From: a virus | Direction: 5' to 3' (one strand) | Length of the DNA stretch: 23,550 bases | IMG/VR virus record: IMGVR_UViG_3300049846_001455 | Location: 1 to 23,550 of that record | Translations under genes and position numbers: made by a program | Shown: one piece after another, positions 1 through 7,882 of the stretch | How the letters are laid out: each line of letters begins with the position of its first letter | How positions within the stretch are numbered: the first letter of the stretch is position 1 | The notes under the pieces: generated by a model | Seen by the model: only the letters and a program-made list of their open reading frames with translations | What the model was told of the DNA's origin: nothing | Database searches by the model: none

Positions 1-324
1 ATGGTAATCTGAGAGCGGCATAAGCTCGTCACGCCAAAGTTTGAAATAATCCTGATTAATAAGTTTATCATCGCAATCAAGCCAAAGTTGATAATCTGTT
101 TTTCCCTGCGCAAAGTTGTAATTTCTCGCGGCAGAAAAATCATTGATCCATGTGAAATTCGAAACGGTACAACCAAGATTCTTGGCCAGTTCAATAGTTG
201 AGTCAGTTGATCCAGTATCTGTCAGATAGATCTCATCGACACAGTACTTGACTGAATCGATCAACTCTTTGAGATTGTGAGCCTCGTTTTTTGCAATGAC
301 ATGCAATGATAAAGATTTCTTCAT
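1..324 (-). CDS. GT2 family glycosyltransferase, N-terminal part (cut by window edge)
   Basis: The 108 residues present form the start of a family 2 (GT-A fold) glycosyltransferase, which transfers a sugar from a nucleotide-sugar donor. The N-terminus (MKKSLSLHVIAKNEAHNL) is the usual first strand with the K-N-E motif. It is followed by the nucleotide-binding stretch TDTGSTDST (residues 35-43), and WLDCDD (81-86) supplies the metal-binding acidic cluster expected in the DXD position. The ATG at 324 is preceded by AGGGG about 7 bases upstream, so the start is secure; the C-terminus lies beyond the window. It is the last visible gene of the leftward adhesin block and the second GT2 gene in the window. 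By context it may glycosylate virion proteins or host surface glycans; the acceptor cannot be read from the sequence. Confidence 0.88.
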   Translation of the reverse strand, partial: MKKSLSLHVIAKNEAHNLKELIDSVKYCVDEIYLTDTGSTDSTIELAKNLGCTVSNFTWINDFSAARNYNFAQGKTDYQLWLDCDDKLINQDYFKLWRDELMPLSDYH

Positions 325-368
325 AAATAACCCCTGCTAGAGAGAATATTTAAAAAGATTTAACACTG

Positions 369-845
369 TCAAGACTTCGATGCAGTACTTGACGTGTTTG
401 ATAGAGTTTTCTCAACCAATAAGGTCGAGCTACCACGGCTATAGACGTCCCACGTGAGAGTTGACTTGTTATAGGTCGCATTCCCCTCTTGAAACTCCTG
501 AACGCGCTTAGCAAATCCAAAGAGTGTCGACGGATCCGTTGAAGAATCACCGAAAGAACTGACTGAATTTCCAATCTGAACATCTGTTTGATCAACAGGA
601 TCGAGAACGCCTGTTAGATATCGACTCGAATCAGAGACGCTTGAACCACCGTCTAGGCAAAATTGAATCGCAAGAGTTGCAGCATATGACCAACCATATA
701 TTCCAGTTCCTGCAATCGTTTCAGTAATAGATGGAGGAGCCAGCGTTGCACCCGTTGCTGTTTGAAAAATAATAAACGTCGGACTAAGTCCCGTGACAAG
801 CCTTGGATCTCCACTTGTGAAAGTCGCTGAATATCTTACTGACAT
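369..845 (-). CDS. Small beta-rich virion-region protein (158 aa), unknown function
   Basis: No enzymatic motif is visible. The protein is rich in Ser, Thr and Gly. The segment from about residue 15 to 85 (TGLSPTF, PPSITE, GWSYAAT, CLDGGSSVSDSSRYLTGVLDP) alternates polar and hydrophobic residues like a beta-sandwich and resembles small structural-region proteins seen in environmental phages. The C-terminal third (FGFAKRVQEFQ, TLTWDVYSRGSSTLLVEKTL) is a distinct small domain. The start is fixed by a strong GGAGGAG ribosome binding site 7 bases before ATG. It follows the 236-aa coiled-coil gene with only 4 bases between the two. A role in the adhesin or tail apparatus is inferred from position only. 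Confidence 0.75.
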   Translation of the reverse strand: MSVRYSATFTSGDPRLVTGLSPTFIIFQTATGATLAPPSITETIAGTGIYGWSYAATLAIQFCLDGGSSVSDSSRYLTGVLDPVDQTDVQIGNSVSSFGDSSTDPSTLFGFAKRVQEFQEGNATYNKSTLTWDVYSRGSSTLLVEKTLSNTSSTASKS

Positions 846-849
846 TTTT

Positions 850-1560
850 TTACTCCTCCGTGACTAATTTTAAACCCTGAGGCTTCACCTCTAATTTTAA
901 TGCTGCCGCAATCCCTTGCGGAGTTCTATCCTCTAAATTCTTTTCAACTGCAAACCAACCCACAAGCTCAGGCATTCCTAACTTCAAACCCATCGCAGCC
1001 TTTACCTCTTTGGGCATAGGTAAGTGTTCAAGGTGTAAACTCGTGCCCTTTACTTGTTGCTGGTGCGCTCTGTATTCCGTAACAGCTTTCCAATTGTCTG
1101 GCTCTGATTGTTCAATGCCATTTGGATACTGCGCGCGTACCTTATCCTGTAATTCACTTGCTACTTTCAAAAAAGTATCAAGCTGCCTCTTCACGTCCTC
1201 AGCCATCACAAGAGAATTCTCAAGCGCTGTGCTAGCCTTCAAATGTGCGGCTTTTGCTCTTAATTCTTCTTGTTTTGTTTTTGCTAAGTTTAACGCTTCT
1301 TGTGCGTCGAGGAGATTTGCCTCAGCTTCAAGAGCCTGAATCTTGTAATCTTTTAACGATTGAGCCCTGCTATATGATTCCTTTAGCGCCTGGTAATAAC
1401 GTTGCGAATCCGTGATTTTCTCATGCCCATCCGAAAGCGTGCCGTATCTACAGACATAGGAGGACATTCCAAACTGTAACTCTTTGTGTAGTAGTTCTTT
1501 GAAACTATCCGCAAGCTTTGCCTCGTGTGAATCGGTGACTTTCAAAACGCTTTCAATCAT
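850..1560 (-). CDS. Coiled-coil protein paired with the kelch-like adhesin (236 aa)
   Basis: The frame stays open upstream to 1752, but that part overlaps the adhesin gene. The start is placed at ATG 1560, which overlaps the TGA of the adhesin in an ATGA junction and has AAGGAG about 14 bases upstream. The protein begins MIESVLKVTDSHEAK. The middle (roughly residues 55-140) is a long charged helix rich in Ala, Leu, Glu and Lys (ALEAEANLLDAQEALNLAK), typical of a coiled coil. The C-terminal part is compact with no recognisable catalytic motif. Tight translational coupling to the adhesin suggests a partner: a chaperone for fibre folding or an accessory baseplate/fibre protein. This is inference; the family is not recognised. 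Confidence 0.75.
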   Translation of the reverse strand: MIESVLKVTDSHEAKLADSFKELLHKELQFGMSSYVCRYGTLSDGHEKITDSQRYYQALKESYSRAQSLKDYKIQALEAEANLLDAQEALNLAKTKQEELRAKAAHLKASTALENSLVMAEDVKRQLDTFLKVASELQDKVRAQYPNGIEQSEPDNWKAVTEYRAHQQQVKGTSLHLEHLPMPKEVKAAMGLKLGMPELVGWFAVEKNLEDRTPQGIAAALKLEVKPQGLKLVTEE

Positions 1561-4526
1561 AAGAACGATGCTGCTCCTTGATATGCGTTTCTGTCTAGGT
1601 TTGTTTGTGCCGCAAAAGCCGAACCGTTGTAAGAGTAAACAGCGTTCGAGCTCGCACCACCGATAGATAACGCTCTTGATTGAGATGCTGCGCAAAATCC
1701 TTGCGGTGCAGCACCGCCCTGAGATGTGGGCGCAGTGATTGACGTATTCCAACTTGAACCGTTGTATCTAAACGCCGCTGTATTTGCTGATGAACCCGAT
1801 GCGTACATGCAAATAAATGCAGCCCTCAAAACCGTGTCGTTCATCGTAGCTCTTGGCTGTGTCGCGGTTCCTGCTGCTGTTGCAGTGTTCACAGAATCCG
1901 CGGTCGTTCTTGTTTCAAGTAAATCTTGAATTACGTTGGATGTATTGAACCCGCCAACACTATATAGAACCCCTGATATTTCAGCCGTACCGCCTTGTCC
2001 AAGTGGATTAGGCCAGTTAGTAGCTGCAACCCAAGCTGTGCCATTCCATGAATCAGCATTGGCGCCAGCCGTCGCAATCGTCCCACCAGTTGAAACGCCT
2101 TTCGATGCGTAATACTGATTTTTCCCTCTAAAAGTCGTGTTTTGATTCCATGTTCGACCTGTCGTTCGACTTGTAAATGTCGCCCAGCTTGCACGATTGA
2201 ATTGTCGGCTCGAAGTCGTTCGAGCTTCTGCGGTCGTGTTGTAATCTACTACAATATGCATGTTTGCAAACGCAGAATCTGCGGCACTTGATCCAGTTCC
2301 CGACACAGAGTCGGCAACACCTGAAAGCCATGAAGTTGAATTGTAAATACTTACCAAAGCATTTCCAGCGGTGTAATCTGAACCGCTTGACCCGTGAGAA
2401 ACAATCCCAACACCTGCGTTCGGATCATCTGTTTGCGCAAGAGTTTGCAGTTGCACCCATCGATTCCACATTCTCACCCAAACGGTGCCGTCTTTAGGAT
2501 TCGCGCCCCAAAGGTCTCCGTCTTTTGGATTTTGTGGCGTATCGCTTTGAGCATATACAGCAGGGATAGAATCAAGATCGCACTGCGCTTCAAATGTTTG
2601 TAAATTCTTCATTTCGCCATAAGGCCGAGTGAAATCAAATGCGTTAAGAATCACTAAACTTGCACGATTTGAAACTGCAACGGAATGAAAGCCTAACGTT
2701 GCAACACTATAAAGCTGGTTAAGTGTTGCGCTCACTGATTGGCCATCGAGTAACACGGTCAAACTTGCAGACTGAGACCCAATCAATGCGAAATCTTTAC
2801 CAAAATAATTCATTTGCAAAACTGAGTTTGTGCTTGATCCCTGCGCCCACACAGCGCCAGGCATTGCGGCACTCGCACCAAACGTCCACGCTCCAGTTAA
2901 ATAAAACTGATCAGCGTATACACGTCTAAACGTTCCAACGGTCATAAGGGACGCATTGACTGCGCTTCGATTGATCTGGGAACCATAAACATCCATCTCA
3001 CCTAATCGGCCAAGAGTAATGCTTGCGGGAGGCGCAAGATTGTAAAGATTGATCTGGCTTATGACTGTGTTCATCATCGAGCCGCCAAAGCCTAGCTTAA
3101 ACGTATTCCATCCAGGCATCCCGTCAGTAAATATAGTTTGTTTAATTGTTCCGGTGACGCCTTGGTTTTGTGAGGACGTTACAATCCCATTCACTCCAAG
3201 AGTTGCATGAATTACTGATGTGATTCCAGGAAATGGAATGTATTCAATTTCTGCTGCTTGGAAATTTCCGTCAACCTGAATGAACGAGTTAACGCCTGAT
3301 GGAATCACTCCTCTATATCCATCGATTGCAGACATCGTTAAGCTCTGACCAAATACTCTCCAACGGTTATACGGATCAGAATATAAATTCGTACTCGTTG
3401 AATTTAAAAACGCGTATTGATTAATAGGCTGAAACGCAGAGCCTAGATCGATCACACTTTGAAGCTGATGCATGGTTGCGCTAATGGCTTGCGTTGTTCC
3501 AACGTTGAATGCTTTAAATACTGTCCCACTCACGCCCATTGCAAGAGTCGGAGAAACAGTCAACGTGTCTGTAGATACAGAAGTCACAAAGTGAAGCGCA
3601 AAACTTCCACCGTTGTCTCTTAATCCAATACCTGAACCAATTGGAAAGCTTGCGCCCGATCCAGTTGCTACAGTGATAGTATTAGCACCCGATGCGCCTA
3701 GTGCTGTAGACGTTGGCGCTGTTCTTTGATTCGCACTCAATGCATAGGCGTTCAATGTGGTTTTATAGGCTAAAACCTTCCCGCCGTTGTAATTCGTAAA
3801 GGTTGGAAGAGAAACGCCACTTCCTGATGTTGTGGTGTATTTTGTTTTATCGATGTATGTAGAGCCAGGCAAAAAATCAACTGTCTGAGTAGAGTTTTCA
3901 AAGTAAACTCCAATACCTGCAACGTTTAAAACTGATGCGGTTGATGTAACAAGCTGGTAGGTATGTAGATCTCGTGTCTCATTACTTGATGCGTGAACTC
4001 CAGCAGAATAGTAATTGATCCCACTCGATCCGTTTGCGTTATCTCCAATTGATACGCTAGTTCCATTTGTTGCGCCGTCTACCTTAACTGTTGCGGTCGT
4101 TGAAGCAGTAGGAACAGGATTAGTAAAGAAATGAACACGTCGTCCGTATGTAGTTAACGCGAAATAATCGCCCTCTGATTTAATATCAACAGAGAGTCCA
4201 TTTGGTAAGTTTCTTAGTCTACAGTTACCCACTACAAATGCGTAGACGTTTGGATATTCTTCGTGAAATATAACTTTATATGTTGGCTTATTATCAAGCC
4301 ATTGAGAGCGATCGCTTAGAAGTAATAGATCTTTAATCCAAAGCGTTTTATAAGAAAACGTGGGAGCGTCGCTATTTGCTATATTTACGCTCACCGGATT
4401 TTTAGCAACTGAAGTTGAAAAACCAGTATTATTGGTAGCGGCCAAAGAGAAATCATCGAAGGCATCATTCACAAAGTCTTGAGCGTCTTGCCCTGCTGCG
4501 CCCGTTGGTTTGAAAAAATTAGCCAT
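1557..4526 (-). CDS. Large tail adhesin / fibre protein with kelch-like C-terminal repeats (989 aa)
   Basis: The N-terminal ~120 residues form a compact domain (KTLWIKDLLLLSDRSQWL, VFHEEYPNVYAFVVGNCRLR). A long Ser/Thr/Gly-rich beta region of fibre type follows. Around residues 665-695 the PQNPKDGDLWGANPKDG / WVRMWNRWVQL pattern matches a small Trp-rich module common in phage tail proteins. The last ~260 residues carry kelch-like motifs: SWNGTAW (827-833), YSVGGFNTSN (856-865), YNGSSWN (921-927), LSIGGASSNAVYSYNG (953-968). These suggest a beta-propeller able to bind a host surface ligand. A GGGAGA ribosome binding site precedes the ATG, and a terminator lies immediately upstream, so the gene probably begins its own transcription unit. 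Receptor binding is inferred. Confidence 0.85.
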   Translation of the reverse strand: MANFFKPTGAAGQDAQDFVNDAFDDFSLAATNNTGFSTSVAKNPVSVNIANSDAPTFSYKTLWIKDLLLLSDRSQWLDNKPTYKVIFHEEYPNVYAFVVGNCRLRNLPNGLSVDIKSEGDYFALTTYGRRVHFFTNPVPTASTTATVKVDGATNGTSVSIGDNANGSSGINYYSAGVHASSNETRDLHTYQLVTSTASVLNVAGIGVYFENSTQTVDFLPGSTYIDKTKYTTTSGSGVSLPTFTNYNGGKVLAYKTTLNAYALSANQRTAPTSTALGASGANTITVATGSGASFPIGSGIGLRDNGGSFALHFVTSVSTDTLTVSPTLAMGVSGTVFKAFNVGTTQAISATMHQLQSVIDLGSAFQPINQYAFLNSTSTNLYSDPYNRWRVFGQSLTMSAIDGYRGVIPSGVNSFIQVDGNFQAAEIEYIPFPGITSVIHATLGVNGIVTSSQNQGVTGTIKQTIFTDGMPGWNTFKLGFGGSMMNTVISQINLYNLAPPASITLGRLGEMDVYGSQINRSAVNASLMTVGTFRRVYADQFYLTGAWTFGASAAMPGAVWAQGSSTNSVLQMNYFGKDFALIGSQSASLTVLLDGQSVSATLNQLYSVATLGFHSVAVSNRASLVILNAFDFTRPYGEMKNLQTFEAQCDLDSIPAVYAQSDTPQNPKDGDLWGANPKDGTVWVRMWNRWVQLQTLAQTDDPNAGVGIVSHGSSGSDYTAGNALVSIYNSTSWLSGVADSVSGTGSSAADSAFANMHIVVDYNTTAEARTTSSRQFNRASWATFTSRTTGRTWNQNTTFRGKNQYYASKGVSTGGTIATAGANADSWNGTAWVAATNWPNPLGQGGTAEISGVLYSVGGFNTSNVIQDLLETRTTADSVNTATAAGTATQPRATMNDTVLRAAFICMYASGSSANTAAFRYNGSSWNTSITAPTSQGGAAPQGFCAASQSRALSIGGASSNAVYSYNGSAFAAQTNLDRNAYQGAASFL

Positions 4527-4543
4527 TCTTTATTTCTCCCGTC

Positions 4544-4579
4544 AAAAAAGAGGGCTCAAGGCCGAAACCCTAAACCCTC
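4544..4579 (-). terminator. Intrinsic terminator between capsid operon and adhesin gene
   Basis: Read on the minus strand, GAGGG pairs with CCCTC across a GC-rich arm, which itself can fold as AGGGTTTC/GAGCCCT. A run of six T follows directly. It lies in the 74-base gap after the 143-aa gene and before the adhesin, so it should end or attenuate the portal-scaffold-capsid transcript. Confidence 0.75.
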
Positions 4580-4600
4580 CTCATTCATGTTTCTTATATA

Positions 4601-5032
4601 TTAAGTCGCAGAACCGAAATGCGAAACAATGTCCTGAGTTTTCTTTACAACCACTTCAAATACAGGGTAGTTGGCGCCATTGTTCAATCTGAATTGAACC
4701 ATGTCACCAGCGATGAGATTGAGCAATGAGCTGCCTGACGAAACCAAGGAAACCGATAGGTATCCAGAGGTTCCAAAGGTGGGCACAACAAAAGAGGCCC
4801 CTAGGCCGCTTATTGTGGTGAATCCAGTACCAGGAATGAATCGCGCTACCTCAACCGATGAGGAAGAAGTCGCTGCCGCTCCTTGAGCTGTTGCAATAAC
4901 AGCTTGCAGGGTACAAGGAAAAGGGATCGGACCAATTTGCAAAGTTTGACCAGTGATGATCGAAGCTCCGAAATTGTCAATAAATGATACTTTTTGTTCT
5001 GAGGCATCTAATGCCTTATTAGTAATGGCCAT
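4601..5032 (-). CDS. Capsid-adjacent small beta protein (143 aa), possible decoration or head protein
   Basis: The composition is rich in Ser, Gly, Thr and Val with beta-strand alternation throughout (ASIITGQTLQIGPIPFPCTLQAV, GYLSVSLVSSGSSLLNLIAGDMVQFRL) and no catalytic motif. This resembles small virion surface or decoration proteins with a jelly-roll fold. It is the last gene of the portal-scaffold-capsid block, followed by an intrinsic terminator. An AAGG sequence lies about 12 bases before the ATG, a weak ribosome binding site. The family is not recognised, so the head-decoration role is inference from fold-like composition and position. Confidence 0.7.
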   Translation of the reverse strand: MAITNKALDASEQKVSFIDNFGASIITGQTLQIGPIPFPCTLQAVIATAQGAAATSSSSVEVARFIPGTGFTTISGLGASFVVPTFGTSGYLSVSLVSSGSSLLNLIAGDMVQFRLNNGANYPVFEVVVKKTQDIVSHFGSAT

Positions 5033-5040
5033 TTAAAATA

Positions 5041-5505
5041 TTACCTTTCTAATTTTTGTTCTAATTTTTTTCTGACGTCAGTTTTGTCCATCGATGAAAC
5101 GTTAAAATCCTTAAACAGCTTTTTAAAATGACCATGGATTTCATAGGTTGCGGCTTCGATTTCAAGCTCTCGCTCTTTATCTACAGCCCTTTCATGTTGC
5201 TCGTGGGATGCATAGAATTCTTCTAAAACAGAATCAGATCTTTGTGCGTCGATTCTCTTTAGTCGATCCATGAGTCTTTCGATTCCACAATCAACAGGAT
5301 TACCTTTGATGCTCCATGTGTCAGTTAAAGGGAGAACTGTTTGAGGATCTTTTACGGGGTAATAAATAGTGTCGCCATTATATTCAAACGCTTCATATTT
5401 AACGGCGTTACGGATGACAAACATCATTCCGTTTTCTGCACGTTTCACGTAAAGCATCGGATCATACGCCTTAACTATTTTTGTTAACTCCCATTCACGC
5501 CTCAT
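5041..5505 (-). CDS. Capsid-operon protein of unknown function (154 aa)
   Basis: The frame extends to 5556 inside the capsid gene, but the ATG at 5505 (MRREWELTKIVKAYDPML) has GAGG 8 bases upstream and begins just after the capsid stop, so it is preferred. The N-terminal half looks like a compact alpha/beta domain (VIRNAVKYEAFEYNGDTIYYPVKDP). The C-terminal half is helical and strongly charged (VLEEFYASHEQHERAVDKERELEIEAA), probably coiled coil, ending in a Lys/Arg-rich helix. Its place directly after the major capsid gene suggests a virion or assembly protein such as a head completion factor, but no family is recognised. Confidence 0.75.
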   Translation of the reverse strand: MRREWELTKIVKAYDPMLYVKRAENGMMFVIRNAVKYEAFEYNGDTIYYPVKDPQTVLPLTDTWSIKGNPVDCGIERLMDRLKRIDAQRSDSVLEEFYASHEQHERAVDKERELEIEAATYEIHGHFKKLFKDFNVSSMDKTDVRKKLEQKLER

Positions 5506-5522
5506 CTTTAGACCTCGTTTAA

Positions 5523-6752
5523 TTATGGGGAAATGTAGTTGTACAAAGCAGCACAAGCAGAAGGCTGGCTATTGAACATATTTGCGAAGAAACGCATACG
5601 AATCTCGAAAGAATCGCTGTCAGTTTGCGCAATAAGTCCAGAACCAGTTTCAGTGGCTTGCTCAAGCTCGTTAAGAACGTAGAGTTTCAACACGTCCGAA
5701 GGAATCATGTAGATCCGTTGTGGAAGATCTTTATCAACCATGATTGGTACGTTGTTGAATGACAACCCAATGGATTTAGCGCCCTTCCATTGTCTGTTAT
5801 CCATGGTCTCGCCGGAGCTAATATAGCGTCGGTCTGCCTGAAGCAATTTGCCATAGTACCTGGACGAGTCGAAATCCATGAGAAGACCTTGATATGAACC
5901 GTTGCCAGTTCCCCCGCGTCTAAGACCTAAGTTCCAAGCAGTCTGCATCGCATCGATGGTTAATTGACCACCAGAAACGTTTACAAGATTTCCTTGAAAC
6001 TGTGGGTAAGCAGATCGATCAATTCCGTAGATCGTGGATGTTCCGCCGTCAAGCGCATATCCAAGACCTTGAATTTCTGCATTGTATGCTCCAGTTCTTA
6101 CAATCAAGTCACCGCTTGCAGCAGTAACAGGAGTATCGAGTGTTACGGTTGCCGTAGTTGTTCCAGTAACAGCCGTTACAGTTACGCCTGTGGCTTTGTA
6201 CACCCCTGCCGAACTGACGATATCGATAATCATGTCAGGGAAAATGAATTTAGAACCGTCTTCAGTGGTTCCTTCACGTCCTTGAACAGAAATCGATTGA
6301 GTCGCGACAGCAGCTGCGGAAAGTTTTCCGAGTGTCCCAGTTCCATCAAAACCCAATTGACGATTGAGATCAGATTTAAGATCAACGTATCCAGCTTTAA
6401 CGACGGCATCTAATTGACGAAGAAACGCGCCTTTGTCATTTTTAGAAGCTGCGATAATTCCAGCGGTTAATCCAGTTCTCAACCAATTATATTTATGAGC
6501 TACAACAGCTTGGGAGGTCTTGTATCGACCGATTCCAGGCATATTGCCGCCGTCGGTTCCTGCACCGATGCCTTGATTACGATTTAGCTTCAAAGCAACG
6601 TAAGTGGCATCACCTGCAACGCCTGCTTTTGATTTTTCAATGAACGACATAACAGGCATGTCATTGTTCAACTGATCGACCATACCGTCGATATAGAATC
6701 GTTTAAGAAGTGCGCCTGTTTCATTGACGACACTTGAGAATTGATTACTCAT
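5523..6752 (-). CDS. Major capsid protein
   Basis: The length (409 aa) and sequence match HK97-fold phage major capsid proteins. The N-terminal helix region is MSNQFSSVVNETGALLKRF. A conserved segment reads DATYVALKLNRNQGIGAGTDGGNMPG. An inserted beta region (YKATGVTVTAVTGTTTATVTL, then SGDLIVRTGAYNAEIQGL) is typical of coats related to N4/P22-like families, and a C-terminal part (NNVPIMVDKDLPQRIYMIP) is typical of the P-domain and A-domain. It assembles the icosahedral shell around the scaffold protein encoded just upstream. AGGGGG lies about 6 bases before the ATG, a strong ribosome binding site suited to high expression. Family assignment is by recognition, without a database search. Confidence 0.9.
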   Translation of the reverse strand: MSNQFSSVVNETGALLKRFYIDGMVDQLNNDMPVMSFIEKSKAGVAGDATYVALKLNRNQGIGAGTDGGNMPGIGRYKTSQAVVAHKYNWLRTGLTAGIIAASKNDKGAFLRQLDAVVKAGYVDLKSDLNRQLGFDGTGTLGKLSAAAVATQSISVQGREGTTEDGSKFIFPDMIIDIVSSAGVYKATGVTVTAVTGTTTATVTLDTPVTAASGDLIVRTGAYNAEIQGLGYALDGGTSTIYGIDRSAYPQFQGNLVNVSGGQLTIDAMQTAWNLGLRRGGTGNGSYQGLLMDFDSSRYYGKLLQADRRYISSGETMDNRQWKGAKSIGLSFNNVPIMVDKDLPQRIYMIPSDVLKLYVLNELEQATETGSGLIAQTDSDSFEIRMRFFANMFNSQPSACAALYNYISP

Positions 6753-6777
6753 GTAATCCCCCTATATATTTTTAAAG

Positions 6778-7695
6778 CTATTCAATACCTAAAGCTTTAC
6801 TCATTTCTTTGAACGAATCCTTCAGCGCAAAACGTTGAGGAACTTGCCCTGGAATTGAGCCACCTGCTTTGGTGTCTTTAGCTTTGTTGTTAATTGTTTT
6901 AGTTTGCTGAATGTTCTCAGAAAGCCATTGCTTTTTGAGCGCATCCATCTTTTCGTGGCTTAGCTTGTAGGCTTGTTCCCATAACTCAGCGGTTGCGGGA
7001 GTTCCATTTGCTAATGCTTGGCTTAGCACTGCTTCGACTTGTTCAGGTTGGGCAAGTGAATACTTGCTTTTGTTCTGAGTGTCCCATGCTTGCCATTGTG
7101 CGATGGTCGCGGCTTTTTCTCTCTCTGTTACGGATTCCCTTAACGGGTTGATCTCTTTAGAGATGAGAGCCTGGACCTCTTGTAAAATTTGTGACTTGCT
7201 AATTCCACTTTGTTCGCTTGGTTGCTCTTCAAATTCAGCAACAAATGAGTGGAATTTAGCAGGATAAGTTTCTTTAAATTTTGAAACAAGATTTGGATAT
7301 TGCTTCACCATGGATAGATCGTGCTGCAAATTATCCCAGTACTTTGCTTCCTGTTTTTGTGCTTCAAATTCTTTCTTCGTCGCTGCAATTTCTTGCATCT
7401 TCTTTGTGTAATCAGATTGACGAAGTAAATTTTTCTTAAGCTCATCAAGAGTGAATTCTCTGTCCTCAAACTTAAATTTACCGTCTTTAACGAGATCTTT
7501 AAGGTCTAAAATTTTTTGCTCTTGTGGTTCGACAGGTGTTTCAGCTGCTTCAGGTGCTTGAGCTTGCTGAACAGGTTCGGGCAACTCTTGAGGTACTTCA
7601 GAAGGTGCAGCGTCAGGCGCTTGTGCAAGAGGTTCGTCTTTGTTGACGTTGTCTACTACGGCGCTAATGATGTCGTCTAATTTAGGAAACGCCAT
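6778..7695 (-). CDS. Capsid scaffolding protein
   Basis: The 305-aa protein is acidic and helical, lies between portal and major capsid genes, and has the composition of a phage scaffold. A Pro/Glu/Ala/Gln-rich disordered arm (roughly residues 20-60) leads into a conserved patch (DLVKDGKFKFEDREFTLDEL, DYTKKMQEI). A long coiled-coil region (KKEFEAQKQEAKYWDNLQHD onward) follows, with a basic C-terminal helix (FALKDSFKEMSKALGIE) of the type that contacts coat protein. Scaffolds guide procapsid assembly and are then removed; no protease domain or separate protease gene is seen nearby, so release is probably without cleavage. Order and spacing fit the portal-scaffold-coat arrangement. Confidence 0.85.
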   Translation of the reverse strand: MAFPKLDDIISAVVDNVNKDEPLAQAPDAAPSEVPQELPEPVQQAQAPEAAETPVEPQEQKILDLKDLVKDGKFKFEDREFTLDELKKNLLRQSDYTKKMQEIAATKKEFEAQKQEAKYWDNLQHDLSMVKQYPNLVSKFKETYPAKFHSFVAEFEEQPSEQSGISKSQILQEVQALISKEINPLRESVTEREKAATIAQWQAWDTQNKSKYSLAQPEQVEAVLSQALANGTPATAELWEQAYKLSHEKMDALKKQWLSENIQQTKTINNKAKDTKAGGSIPGQVPQRFALKDSFKEMSKALGIE

Positions 7696-7699
7696 AAAG

Positions 7700-7882
7700 T
7701 TACTTCATTCCCTTCATGAGTTTCTGAGGTAAAGATTTCTCTTCTTCCATGTCGCCTATTTCGTCTTTGGATTCTTTTGGTTCGATTTCAATTTCAACGG
7801 ATGACTCGTCGCTTGGTACGAGTTTGAAGCTCGCGTTTTTAAAGTAGTCGGCAATAGCCTTCTTCATGATTTCGTCTTTCAT
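7700..7882 (-). CDS. Small acidic protein between portal and scaffold (60 aa)
   Basis: The ATG at 7882 overlaps the portal stop in an ATGA junction, and AAGGAGAGG lies upstream, so translation is coupled to the portal. The protein has an amphipathic N-terminal helix (MKKAIADYFKNASFKLV), an acidic centre (VEIEIEPKESKDEIGDMEEE) and a Lys/Met-rich tail. No family is recognised. Small genes in this position sometimes encode assembly cofactors; nothing more can be supported. Confidence 0.65.
   Translation of the reverse strand: MKDEIMKKAIADYFKNASFKLVPSDESSVEIEIEPKESKDEIGDMEEEKSLPQKLMKGMK

Noticed and set aside
1561-1752. N-terminal extension of the 236-aa coiled-coil gene up to 1752
   Set aside because: It lies wholly inside the adhesin gene, is Cys/Arg-rich unlike the rest, and the ATGA junction at 1557-1560 gives a natural start.
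5964-6413. 149-codon plus-strand frame opposite the major capsid gene
   Set aside because: It is antisense to a clearly recognised capsid gene, has no recognisable domains and an unnatural Cys/Ser-rich composition.
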